A DNA stretch of 64,000 nucleotides from the NCBI GenBank assembly GCA_945910005.1, contig OX246747.1, forward strand, positions 9,750,525 through 9,814,524, written 5' to 3'. The stretch comes from Isoperla grammatica. Its lineage: Eukaryota > Arthropoda > Insecta > Plecoptera > Perlodidae. The translations under genes were made by a program, and so were the position numbers. The notes under the pieces are model-generated. The model ran no database searches, was not told where the DNA came from, and saw only the letters and a program-made list of their open reading frames with translations. Shown one piece after another: positions 20,031-32,006 of this stretch. Each line of letters starts with the position of its first letter. The first letter of the stretch is position 1.

Positions 20031-21738
20031 TTTGCAATCCATGTGCCTAACATCTCCCTAATGTGGCTCTCGCCACTCTGTCATACTTGCGGCCCTCTTT
20101 GCAATCCAAGCGTCTAACAATCTCCCCAGTGTTGCTCTCGCCACTCCGTCATACTTGCGGCCCTCTTTGCAAACCAAGCGCCTAACAATCTCCCCAATGT
20201 GGCTCTCTTCACACCGTCATACTTGCGGCCCTCTTTGCAATCCAAGCGCCTAACAATCTCCCCAATGTGGCTCTCGTCGCTCCGTCATACTTGCGGCCCT
20301 CTTTGCAATCCAAGTGCCAAACAATTTCCCCAATGTGGCTCTCTTCACACCGTCATACTTGCGGCCCTCTTTGCAATCCAAACGCCTAACAATCTCCCCA
20401 ATGTGGCTCTCGTCACTACACCATACTTGCGGCCCTCTTTGCAACCCAAGTGCCTCACATCTCCCAAATGGGCCTGTCGTCACTCCGTCATACTTGCGGC
20501 CCTCTTTGCAATCCAAGCGCCTCACAATCTCCCCAATGTTGCCCTCGCCACTCCGTCATACTTGCGGCCCTCTTTGCAAACCAAGCGCCTAACAATCTCC
20601 CCAATGTGGCTCTCTTCACACCGTCATACTTGCGGCCCTCTTTGCAATCCAAGCGCCTTACAATCTCCCCAATGTGGCTCTCGTCACACCGCCATTCTTG
20701 CGGCCCTCTTTGCAATCCAAGCACCTAACAATCTCCCCAATGTGGCTCTCGTCACTGCACCATACTTGCGGCCCTCTTTGCAATCCAAGCGCCTAACAAT
20801 ATCCCCAGTGTTGCTCTCGCCACATCGTCATACTTGCGGCCCTCTTTGCAATCCAAGCGCCTTACAATCTCCTCAATGTGGCTCTCGTCACACCGTCATA
20901 CTTGCGGCCCTCTTTGCAATATAAGCGTCTAACACTCTCCAATGTGGCTCTCGTCACTCCCCCATAATTTCGGCCCCCTTTGCAATCCAAGTGCCTAACA
21001 TCTCCCTAATGTGGCTTTTGCCACTCCGCCATACTTGCGGCCCTCTTTGAAATCCAAGCGCCTTACAATCTCCCCAATATGGCTCTCGCCACTCCGCCAT
21101 ACTTGCGGCCCTCTTTGCCATCCAAGCGCCTAACAATCTCCCCAATGTGGCTCTCGCCACTCCGTCATACTTGCGGCCCTCTTTGCAATCCAAGCGCCTA
21201 ATAATCTCCCCAATGTGGCTCTTGCCGCTCCGTCATACTTGCGGCCCTCTTTGCAATGCAAGTGCCTAACAATTTCCCCAATGTGGCTCTCTTCACACCG
21301 TCATACTTGCGGCCCTCTTTGCAATCCAAACGCCTAACAATCTCCCCAATGTGGCTCTCTTCACTCCACCATACTTGCGGCCCTCTTTGCAATCCAAGTG
21401 CCTCACATCTCCCAAATGGGCCTGTCGTCTCACAATCTCCCCAATGTGGCTCTCGTTACTCTGTCATACTTGCGGCCCTCTTTGCAATCCAAGCGCCTAA
21501 CAATCTCCCCAATGTGGCTCTCGTCACTCCGTCATACTTGCGGCCCTCTTTGCAATCCAAGCGCCTAACAATCTCCCCAGTGTGGCTCTCGTAACTCCAC
21601 CATACTTGCGGCCCTCTTGGCAATCCAAGCGCCTAACAATCTCCCTAATTTGGCTCTCGTCGCTCCGTCATACTTGCGGCCCTCTTTGCAATCCAAGTGC
21701 CAAACAATCTCCCCAATGTGGCTCTCGTCACACCGTCA
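20031..21738. repeat. Satellite block 5
   Basis: The block is 1708 bp and the same length as block 1, to which it corresponds base for base at an offset of 19618. Sparse substitutions separate them: for example, GCGTCTATTAATC at 489 is GCGTCTAACAATC here. Confidence 0.95.
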
Positions 21739-22220
21739 CTCGTCACACCAGTAGAGTTACTACGTCACCAAGGATTATTGTTGACCTTAACTTCGACGCT
21801 ACGACTAACTAGGTACCACCGTTCATCCACAATCGGTACCGAAAGTGGAACTTGACAAGAAAATCTTTGAAATTTCGGCGACGCCTCACGTCGCTCACAA
21901 AAAACATAGCGACCTGATGATTTTTTTGAAAGTAGACCATGTTCATATCTACCTTAAGAAGTAACTTTAAGATCCCCCAATTAAACAATATAGTCGTAAA
22001 GAATATAATTCTAAAAAACAGAGTGTCTTTGAGCACGTCTTTGACGACGCGTAGCGTCTCTTGTTAAATGGTTAATATAATAATGATTAGAGTTTCTCCG
22101 TTGGACATTCATACTCTATACATAAAACATGTTAATGCTTGCCTTGCATAAATGGTTAGCCGAGGAAACATGTTTTAATGTTGGCGTGATGACGAGCTAT
22201 CTGAATACAACAAGCTATGC

Positions 22221-22356
22221 CATACATTGAGACCAGTGTGTTATCTACCAGTGTAAGCAACGCTACTTCCATCGATTGGCGTGGCGTACGAAGTAACGTT
22301 GTAGTTTTGAATACTTTAGGTCTGGGGTTCGAGACCCGGTACACCCACTCTATTTT
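22221..22356 (+). other. tRNA-derived cassette L, spacer 6
   Basis: The A box starts at 22282, the B box at 22326 and the terminator is T4 (22353-22356). The anticodon-arm region reads GTAGTTTTGAATAC, where other L copies have GTAGCTTCGAATAC. That is two substitutions, and both boxes are untouched. Confidence 0.7.
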
Positions 22357-22669
22357 GTTCCACCATTTTCACGCATTAATATCAATGCATCAACGTGAAT
22401 GGACACGGTTTATTTTTTACCGGTTAAACGGCTCGTTGTTACCACAAACGATTTACTCTTTCGCGATCACGCGATCAAGATCTATCAAAGGCGATTTTAA
22501 AAAGACAATGTGTTGAAACTGAATTTTTAGAGTTAGTTAAAAAACGGCTTCCTGGATATTCTTGGATGTTTTTTAAATCCAATGAGACCCTCGCTGTCCA
22601 TAAATCTATCTAGCTTTGGTGTTACAATTACAATAAGAATGAATCGAGATACAATGAGATGTATTCATG

Positions 22670-22806
22670 CATACATTGAGAGCAGTGGGTTATCTATCAG
22701 TGTAAGCGATCCAACTTCCATCGAGTGGCATGGCGTACGGGGTAGCGACGCCGACTAGTGTTTTCGCGGTCCGGGGTTCGAGTCCCGTAACCGGCAGTCT
22801 TTTTTT
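22670..22806 (+). other. tRNA-derived cassette R, spacer 6
   Basis: The A box starts at 22731, the B box at 22775 and the terminator is T7 (22800-22806). Confidence 0.72.
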
Positions 22807-22966
22807 CTTCCATATTCAGACAAGCAAAGTTGAGAAGGGTTTACTAAGGGGAAATTTTTTTTTCAAGCGCTCGTAGCTACCATACGGGATGGTCAAATTT
22901 GTTTTTGTATTTTTATTTTTTTTTTTGCGTTAATTATCTAGACATACTGAAAACAAAAATGTGCTG

Positions 22967-25866
22967 TTTGCAATCCATGTGCCTAACATCTCCCTAATGT
23001 GGCTCTCGCCACTCCGTCATACTTGCGGCCCTCTTTGCAATCCAAGCGTCTAACAATCTCCCCGGTGTTGCTCTCGCCACTCCGTCATACTTGCGGCCCT
23101 CTTTGCAAACCAAGCGCCTAACAATCTCCCCACTGTGGCTCTCTTCACACCGTCATACTTGCGGCCCTCTTTGCAATCCAAGTGCCTAACAATTTCCCCA
23201 ATGTGGCTCTCTTCACACCGTCATACTTGCGGCTTTCTTTGCAATCCAAACGCCTAACAATCTCCCCAATGTGGCTCTCGTCACTCCACCATACTTGCGG
23301 CCCTCTTTGCAATCCAAGTGCCTCACATCTCCCAAATGGGCCTGTCGACACTCCGTCATACTTGCGGCCCTCTTTGCAATCCAAGCGCCTCACAATCTCC
23401 CCGATGTCGCTCTCGCCACTCCGTTATACTTGCGGCCCTCTTTGCAAACCAAGCGCCTTTACAATCTCCCCAATGTGGCTCTCTTCACACCGTCATACTT
23501 GCGGCCCTCTTTGCAATCCAAGCGCCTAACAATCTCCCCAATGTGGCTCTCGTCACACCGCCATTCTCGCGGCCCTCTTTGCAATCCAAGCACCTAACAA
23601 TCTCCCCAATGTGGCTCTCGTCAATGCACCATACTTGCGGCCCTCTTTGCAATCCAAGCGCCTAACAATCTCCCCAGTGTTGCTCACGCCACTTCGTCAT
23701 ACTTGCGGCCCTCTTTGCAATCAAGCGCCTAACAATCTCCATAATGTGGCTCTCGCTACTCCGCCATACTTGCGGCCCTTTTTGCAATCCAAGCGCCTAA
23801 CAATCTCTCCAATGTGACTCTCTTCACACCGCCATACTTGCGGCCCTCTTTGCAATCCAAGCGCCTAACAATCTCCTTAATGTGGCTCTCGCTACTCCGT
23901 CATACTTGCGGCCCTCTTTGCAATCCAAGCGCCTTACAATCTCCCTAATGTGGCTCTCGCCACTCCGTAATACTTGCGGCCCTCTTTGCAATCCAAGCGC
24001 CTTACAAACTCCCCAAGGTGGCCCTAAGCGCCTAACCATCTCTCCGATGTGGATCTCGTCACTCCGTCATACTTGCGGCCCTCTTTGCAATCCAAGCGCC
24101 TAACAATCTCCCCAATGTGGCTCTTGCCGCTCCGTCATACTTGCGGCCCTCTTTGCAATCAAAGTGCCTAACAATTTCCCCAATGTGGCTCTCTTCACAC
24201 CGTCATACTTGCGGCCCTCTTTGCAATCAAAACGCCTAACAATCTCCCCAATGTGGCTCTCGACACTCCACCATACTTGCGGTCCTCTTTGCAATCCAAG
24301 TGCCTCACATCTCCTAAATGGGCCTGTCGTCACTCCGTCATACTTGCGGCCCTCTTTGCAGTCCAAGCGCCTCACAATCTCCCCAATGTGGCTCTCGTCA
24401 CTCTGTCATACTTGCGGCCCTCTTTGCAATTTAAGCGCCTAACAATCTCCCCAATGTGGCTCTCGTCACACCGCCATTCTTGCGGCCCTCTTTGCAATCC
24501 AAGCGCCTTACAATCTCCCCAATGTGGCGCTCGTCACACCGTCATACTTGCGGCCCTCTTTGCAATACAAGCGTCTAACAATCTCTCCAATGTGGCTCTC
24601 GTCACACCGCCATTCTTGCGGCCCTCTTTGCAATCCAAGCACCTAACAATCTTCCCAATGTGGCTCTCGCCACTGCACCATACTTGCGGCCCTCTTTGCA
24701 ATTCAAGCGCCTAACAATCTCCCCAATGTGGCGCTCGTCACACCGTCATACTTGCGGCCCTCTTTGCAATACAAGCGTCTAACAATCTCTCCAATGTGGC
24801 TCTCGTCACTCCACCATACTTGCGGCCCTCTTTGCAATCCAAGTGCCTAACATCTCCCTAATGTGGCTCTCGCCACTCCGCCATACTTTCGGCCCTCTTT
24901 GCAATCCAAGCGCCTAACAATCTCCCTAATGTGGCTCTCGCCACTCCGTCATACCTGCAGCCCGCTTTGCAATCCAAGCGTCTAACAATCTCCTCAGTGT
25001 TGCTCTCGCCACTCCGTCATACTTGCGGCCCTCTTTGCAAACCAAGCGCCTAACAATCTCCCCAATGTGGCTCTCGTCACACCGTCATACTTGCGGCCCT
25101 CTTTGCAATCCAAGCGTCTAACAATCTCCCCAGTGTTGCTCTCGCCACTCCGTCATACTTGCGGCCCCCTTTGCAATCCAAGCGCCTGACAATCTCCCCG
25201 ATGTGGCTCTCACCACTCCGCCATACTTGCGGCCCTCTTTGCAATCCAAGCGCCTAACAAACTCCCTAAGGTGGCCCCAAGCGCCTAACAATCTCTCCGA
25301 TGTGGATCTCGTCACTCCGTCATACTTGCGGCCCTCTTTGCAATCCAAGCGCCTAACAATCTCCCCGATGTGGTTCTCGCCACTCCGCCATACTTGCGGA
25401 CCCCTTTGCAATCCAAGCGCCTAACAAACTCCCAAATGTGGCTCTCGTCACTCCGTCATACTTGCGGCCCTCTTTGCAATCCAAGCGCCTAACAATCTCC
25501 CCAGTGTGGCTCTCGTAACTCCACCATACTGGCGGCCCCCTTGGCAATCCAAGCGCCTAACAATCTCCCCAATGTGGCTCTCGTCGCTCTGTCATACTTG
25601 CGGCCCTCTTTGCAATCCAAGCGCCTCACAAACTCCCCAATGTGGCTCTCGTCACTCCGTCATACTTGCGGCCCTCTTTGCAATCCAAGCGCCTAACAAT
25701 CTCCCCAGTGTGGCTCTCGTAACTCCACCATACTTGCGGCCCTCTTGGCAATCCAAGCGCCTAACAATCTCCCCAATGTGGCTCTCGTCGCTCCGTCATA
25801 CTTGCGGCCCTCTTTGCAATCCAAGTGCCGAACAATCTCCCCAATGTGGCTCTCGTCACACCGTCA
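22967..25866. repeat. Satellite block 6
   Basis: The block is 2900 bp, exactly 68 bp shorter than block 2. The offset falls from 19616 to 19548 near 24490, so one monomer was lost. Truncated 31-bp monomers lie at 23999-24029 and 25252-25282. Confidence 0.95.
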
Positions 25867-26348
25867 CTCGTCACACCAGTAGAGTTACTACGTCACCAAG
25901 GATTATTGTTGACCTTAAGTTCGACGCTACGACTAACTAGGTACCACCGTTCATCCACAATCGGTACCGAAAGTGGAACTTGACAAGAAAATCTTTGAAA
26001 TTTCGGCGACGCCTCACGTCGCTCACCAAAAACATAGCGACGCGATGATTTTTTTGAAAGTAGACCATGTTCATATCTACCTTGAGAAGTAACTTTAAGA
26101 TCCCCCAATTAAACAATATAGCCGTAAAGAATATAATTCTAAAAAACAGAGTGTCTTTGAGCACGTCTTTGACGACGCGTAGCGTCTCTTGTTAAATGGT
26201 TAATATAATAATGATTAGAGTTTCTCCGTTGGACATTCATACTCTATACATAAAACATGTTAATGCTTGCCTTGCATTAATGGTTAGCCGAGGAAACATG
26301 TTTTAATGTTGGCGTGATGACGAGCAATCTGAATACAACAAGCTATGC

Positions 26349-26484
26349 CATACATTGAGACCAGTGTGTTATCTACCAGTGTAAGCAACGCTACTTCCAT
26401 CGATTGGCGTGGCGTACGAAGTAACGTTGTAGCTTCGAATACTTGAGGTCTGGGGTTCGAGACCCGGTACACCCACTCTTTTTT
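26349..26484 (+). other. tRNA-derived cassette L, spacer 7
   Basis: The A box starts at 26410, the B box at 26454 and the terminator is T6 (26479-26484). Confidence 0.7.
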
Positions 26485-26797
26485 GTTCCACCATTTTCAC
26501 GCATTAATATCAATGCATCAACGTGAATGGACACGGTTTATTTTTTACCGGTTAAACGGCTCATTGTTACCACAAACGATTTACTCTTTCGCGATCACGC
26601 GATCAAGATCTATCAAAGGCGATTTTAAAAAGACAATGTGTTGAAACTGAATTTTTAGAGTTAGTTAAAAAACGGCTTCCTGGATATTCTTGGATGTTTT
26701 TTAAATCCAATGAGACCCTCGCTGTCCATAAATCTATCTAGCTTTGGTGTTACAATTACAATAAGAATGAATCGAGATACAATGAGATGTATTCATG

Positions 26798-26934
26798 CAT
26801 ACATTGAGAGCAGTGGGTTATCTATCAGTGTAAGCGATCCAACTTCCATCGAGTGGCATGGCGTACGGGGTAGCGACGCCGACTAGTGTTTTCGCGGTCC
26901 GGGGTTCGAGTCCCGTAACCGGCAGTCTATTTTT
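26798..26934 (+). other. tRNA-derived cassette R, spacer 7
   Basis: The A box starts at 26859, the B box at 26903 and the terminator is T5 (26930-26934). Confidence 0.72.
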
Positions 26935-27091
26935 CTTCCATATTCAGGCAAGCAAAGTTGAGAAGGGTTTACTAAGGGGAAATTTTTTTTCAAGTGCTCG
27001 TAGCTACCATACGGGATGTCCAAATTTGTTTTTGTATTTTTTTTTTTTTTTGCGTTAATTATCTAGACATCCTGAAAACAAAAATGTGCTG

Positions 27092-30000
27092 TTTGCAATC
27101 CATGTGCCTAACATCTCCCTAATGTGGCTCTCGCCACTCCGTCATACTTGCGGCCCTCTTTGCAATCCAAGCGTCTAACAATCTCCCCAGTGTTGCTCTC
27201 GCCACTCCGTCATACTTGCAACCCTCTTTGCAAACCAAGCGCCTAACAATCTCCCCAATGTGGCTCTCTTCACACCGTCATACTTGCGGCCATCTTTGCA
27301 ATCCAAGCGCCTAACAATCTCCCCAATGTGGCTCTCGTCGCTCCGTCATACTTGTGGCCCTCTTTGCAATCCAAGTGCCAAACAATTTCCCCAATGTGGC
27401 TCTCTTCACACCGTCATACTTGCGGCCCTCTTTGCAATCCAAACGCCTAACAATCTCCCCAATGTGGCTCTCGTCACTACACCATACTTGCGGCCCTCTT
27501 TGCAATCCAAGTGCCTTACATCTCCCAAATGGGCCTGTCGTCACTCCGTCATACTTGCGGCCCTCTTTGCAATCCAAGCGCCTCACAATCTCCCCAATGT
27601 TGCCCTCGCCACTCCATCATACTTGCGGCCCTCTTTGCAAACCAAGCGCCAAACAATCTCCCCAATGTGGGTCTCTTCACACCGTCGTACTTGCGGCCCT
27701 CTTTGCAATCCAAGCGCCTAACAATCCCCCCAATGTGGCTCTCGTCACACCGCCATTCTTGCGGCCCTCTTTGCAATCCAAGCACCTAACAATCTCCCCA
27801 ATGTGGCTCTCGTCACTGCACCATACTTGCGGCCCTCTTTGCAATCCAAGCGCCTTAAAATATCCCCAGTGTTGCTCTCGCCACATCGTCATACTTGCGG
27901 CCCTCTTTGCAATTCAAGCGCCTTACAATCTCCTCAATGTGGCTCTCTTCACTCCACCATACTTGCGGCCCTCTTTGCAATCCAAGTGCCTCACATCTCC
28001 CAAATGGGCCTGTCGTCACTCCATCATACTTGCGGCCCTCTTTGCAATCCAAGCGTCTAACAATCTCCCCAGTGTTGCTCTCGCCACTCCGTCATACTTG
28101 CGGCCCTCTTTGCAATCCAAGCGCCTAAGAATCTCCCCGATGTGGCTCTCGCCACTCCGCCATACTTGCGGCCCTCTTTGCAATCCAAGCGCCTTACAAA
28201 CTCCCTAAGGTGGCCCCAAGCGCCTAACAATCTCTCCGATGTGGATCTCGTCACTCCGTCATAATTGCGGCCCTCTTTGCAATCCAAGCGCCTAACAATC
28301 TCCCCGATGTGGTTCTCGCCACTCCGCCATACTTGCGGCCCCCTTTGCAATCCAAGCGCCTAACAAACTCCCCAATGTGGCTCTCGTCACTCCGTCATAC
28401 TTGCGGCCCTCTTTGCAATCCAAGCGCCTAACAATCTCCCCAGTGTGGCTCTCGTAACTCCACCACACTGGCGGCCCCCTTGGCAATCCAAGCGCCTAAC
28501 AATCTCCCCAATGTGGCTCTCGTCGCTCTGTCATACTTGCGGCCCTCTTTGCAATCCAAGCGCCTCACAAACTCCCCAATGTGGCTCTCGTCACTCCGTC
28601 ATACTTGCGGCCCTCTTTGCAATCCAAGCGCCTAACAATCTCCCCAGTGTGGCTCTCGTAACTCCACCATACTTGCGGCCCTCTTGGCAATCCAAGCGCC
28701 TAACAATCTCCCCAATGTGGCTCTCGTCGCTCCGTCATACTTGCGGCCCTCTTTGCAAACCAAGCGCCTAACAATCTCCCCAATGTGGCTCTCTTCACAC
28801 CGTCATACTTGCGGCCCTCTTTGCATTCCAAGTGCCTAACAATTTCCCCAATGTGGCTCTCTTCACACCGTTATACTTGCGGCTTTCTTTGCAATCCAAA
28901 CGCCTAACAATCTCCCCAATGTGGCTCTTGTCACTCCACCATACTTGCGGCCCTCTTTGCAATCCAAGTGCCTCACATCTCCCAAATGGGCCTGTCGACA
29001 CTCCGTCATACTTGCGGCCCTCTTTGCAATCCAAGCGCCTCACAATCTCCCCAATGTTGCTCTCGCCACTCCGTCATACTTGCGGCCCTCTTTGCAAACC
29101 AAGCGCCTAACAATCTCAACAATGTGGCTCTCTTCACACCGTCATACTTGCGGCCCTCTTTGCAATCCAAGCGCCTTACAATCTCCCCAATGTGGCTCTC
29201 GTCACACCGCCATTCTCGCGGCCCTCTTTGCAATCCAAGCACCTAACAATCTCCCCAATTTGGCTCTCGTCACTGCACCATACTTGCGGCCCTCTTTGCA
29301 ATCCAAGCGCCTAACAATCTCCCCAGTGTTGCTCACGCCACTTCGTCATACTTGCGGCCCTCTTTGCAATCAAGCGCCTAACAATCTCCCTAATGTGGCT
29401 CTCGCTACTCCGCCATACTTGCGGCCCTCTTTGCAATCCAAGCGCCTAACAATCTCCCCAATGTGACTCTCTTCACACCGCCATACTTGCGGCCCTCTTT
29501 GCAATCCAAGCGCCTAACAATCTCCTTAATGTGGCTCTCGCTACTCCGTCATACTTGCGGCCCTCTTTGCAATCCAAGCGCCTTACAATCTCCCTAATGT
29601 GGCTCATGCCACTCCGTCATACTTGCGGCCCTCTTTGCAATCCAAGCGCCTTACAAACTCCCCAAGGTGGCCCCAAGCGCCTAACAATCTCTCCGATGTG
29701 GATCTCGTCACTCCGTCATACTTGCGGCCCTCTTTGCAATCCAAGCGCCTAACAATCTCCCCAGTGTTGCTTTTGCCACTCCGTCATACTTGCGGCCCTC
29801 TTTGCAAACCAAGCGCCTAACAATCTCCCCAATGTGGTCTCTTCACATCGTCATACTTGCGGCCATCTTTGCAATCCAAGCGCCTAACAATCTCCCCAAT
29901 GTGGCTCTCGTCGCTCCGTCATACTTGCGGCCCTCTTTGCAATCCAAGTGCCAAACAATTTCCCCAATGTGGCTCTCGTCACACCGCCATACTTGCGGCC

Positions 30001-30777
30001 CTCTTTGCAATCCAAGTGCCTTACATTTCCCTAATGTAACTCTCGCCACTCCGCCATACTTGCGGCCCTCTTTGCAATCCAAGCGCCTAACAATCTCCCT
30101 TATGTGGCTCTCGCCACTCCGTCATACTTGCGGCCCTCTTGTCAATCCAAGCGCATAACAATCTCCCCAATATGGCTCTTTGCAATCAGAGCGCCTTACA
30201 ATCTCCCCGATGTGGATCTCGCCACTCCGTCATCCTTGCGGCCCTCTTTGCAATCCAAGCGCCTAACAATCTCCCCAATGTGGCTTTCGTCACTCCACCT
30301 ATATTTGTGGCCCTCTGTGCAATCAAAGCGCCTAACAATCTCCCCAGTGTTGCTCTCGCCACTCCGTCAAACTTGCGGCCCTCTTAGCAATCCAAGCGCC
30401 TAATTATGTCCCCAATGTGGCTCTCGTCACACCGTCATACTTGCGGCCCTCTTTGCCATCCAAGCGCCTAACAATCTCCCCAATGTGGCTCTCGCCACTC
30501 CGTCATACTTGCGGCCCTCTTTGCAATCAGAGCGCCTTACAATCTCCCCGATGTGGCTTTCGCCACTCCGCCATTTTTGCGGCCCTCTTTGCAATCCAAA
30601 CGCCTAACAATCTCCCCAATATGGCTCTCGTCACTCCACCATACTTGCGGCCCTCTTTGCAATCAAAACGCTTAACAATCTCCCAAATTTGGCTCTCGTC
30701 GCTCCGTCATACTTGCGGCCCTCTTTGCAATCCAAGTGCCAAACAATCTCCCCAATGTGGCTCTCGTCACACCGTCA
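27092..30777. repeat. Satellite block 7
   Basis: The block is 3686 bp, co-linear with block 3 at offset 19546. Truncated monomers lie at 28191-28221 and 29648-29678. Its longest open frame (284 codons, 27354-28208) only reflects monomers with TTA or TCA in place of TAA. Confidence 0.95.
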
Positions 30778-31259
30778 CTCGTCACACCAGTAGAGTTACT
30801 ACGTCACTAAGGATTATTGTTGACCTTAAGTTCGACGCTACGACTAACTAGGTACCACCGTTCATCCACAATCGGTACCGAAAGTGGAACTTGACAAGAA
30901 AATCTTTGAAATTTCGGCGACGCCTCACGTCGCTCACAAAAAACATAGCGAACTGATGATTTTTTTGAAAGTAGACCATGTTCATATCTACCTTGAGAAG
31001 TATCTTTAAGATCCCCCAATTAAACAATATAGCCGTAAAGAATATAATTCTAAAAAACAGAGTGTCTTTGAGCACGTCTTTGACGACGCGTAGCGTCTCT
31101 TGTTAAATGGTTAATATAATAATGATTAGAGTTTCTCCGTTGGACATTCATACTCTATACATAAAACATGTTAATGCTTGCCTTGCATTAATGGTTAGCC
31201 AAGGAAACATGTTTTAATGTTGGCGTGATGACGAGCTATCTGAATACAACAAGCTATGC

Positions 31260-31395
31260 CATACATTGAGACCAGTGTGTTATCTACCAGTGTAAGCAAC
31301 GCTACTTCCATCGATTGGCGTGGCGTACGAAGTAACGTTGTAGCTTCGAATACTTTAGGTCTGGGGTTCGAGACCCGGTACACCCACTCTATTTT
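31260..31395 (+). other. tRNA-derived cassette L, spacer 8
   Basis: The A box starts at 31321, the B box at 31365 and the terminator is T4 (31392-31395). Confidence 0.7.
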
Positions 31396-31708
31396 GTTCC
31401 ACCATTTTCACGCATTAATATCAATGCATCAACGTGAATGGACACGGTTTATTTTTTACCGGTTAAACGGCTCGTTGTTACCACAAACGATTTACTTTTT
31501 CGCGATCACGCGATCAAGATCTATCAAAGGCGATTTTAAAAAGACAATGTGTTGAAACTGAATTTTTAGAGTTAGTTAAAAAACGGCTTCCTGGATATTC
31601 TTGGATGTTTTTTAAATCCAATGAGACCCTCGATGTCCATAAATCTATCTAGCTTTGGTGTTACAATTACAATAAGAATGAATCAAGATACAATGAGATG
31701 TATTCATG

Positions 31709-31845
31709 CATACATTGAGAGCAGTGGGTTATCTATCAGTGTAAGCGATCCAACTTCCATCGAGTGGCATGGCGTACGGGGTAGCGACGCCGACTAGTGT
31801 TTTCGCGGTCCGGGGTTCGAGTCCCGTAACCGGCAGTCTTTTTTT
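31709..31845 (+). other. tRNA-derived cassette R, spacer 8
   Basis: The A box starts at 31770, the B box at 31814 and the terminator is T7 (31839-31845). Confidence 0.72.
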
Positions 31846-32006
31846 CTTCCATATTCAGACAAGCAAAGTTGAGAAGGGTTTACTAAGGGGAAATTTTTTT
31901 TTCAAGCGCTCGTAGCTACCATACGGGATGGTCAAATTTGTTTTTGTATTTGTATTTTTTTTTTTTGCGTTAATTATCTAGACATCCTGAAAACAAAAAT
32001 GTGCTG

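Larger units (their letters stand above)
21739..22966. repeat. Spacer 6, type B
   Basis: The spacer is 1228 bp and is the copy of spacer 2 at offset 19618, with a shorter T tract near the right end. GACATACTG replaces GACATCCTG at about 22941. Confidence 0.94.
25867..27091. repeat. Spacer 7, type C
   Basis: The spacer is 1225 bp and is the copy of spacer 3, with the same CGAGCAATCTG and CTATTTTTC marks. It is shorter only in T tracts. Confidence 0.94.
30778..32006. repeat. Spacer 8, type B
   Basis: The spacer is 1229 bp and is the copy of spacer 4 (CCTCGATGTCC, GAATCAAGATAC). Private changes include GCGAACTGATG near 30949 and TTTACTTTTTCGCG near 31492. Confidence 0.94.

Noticed and set aside
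27354..28208. Long open frames in the satellite (284, 280, 277, 243 and 241 codons) as proteins
   Set aside because: The peptides are the 68-bp monomer read in rotating frames. Both strands and several frames are open at once, and frame ends track the TAA/TTA/TCA variant of the monomer.
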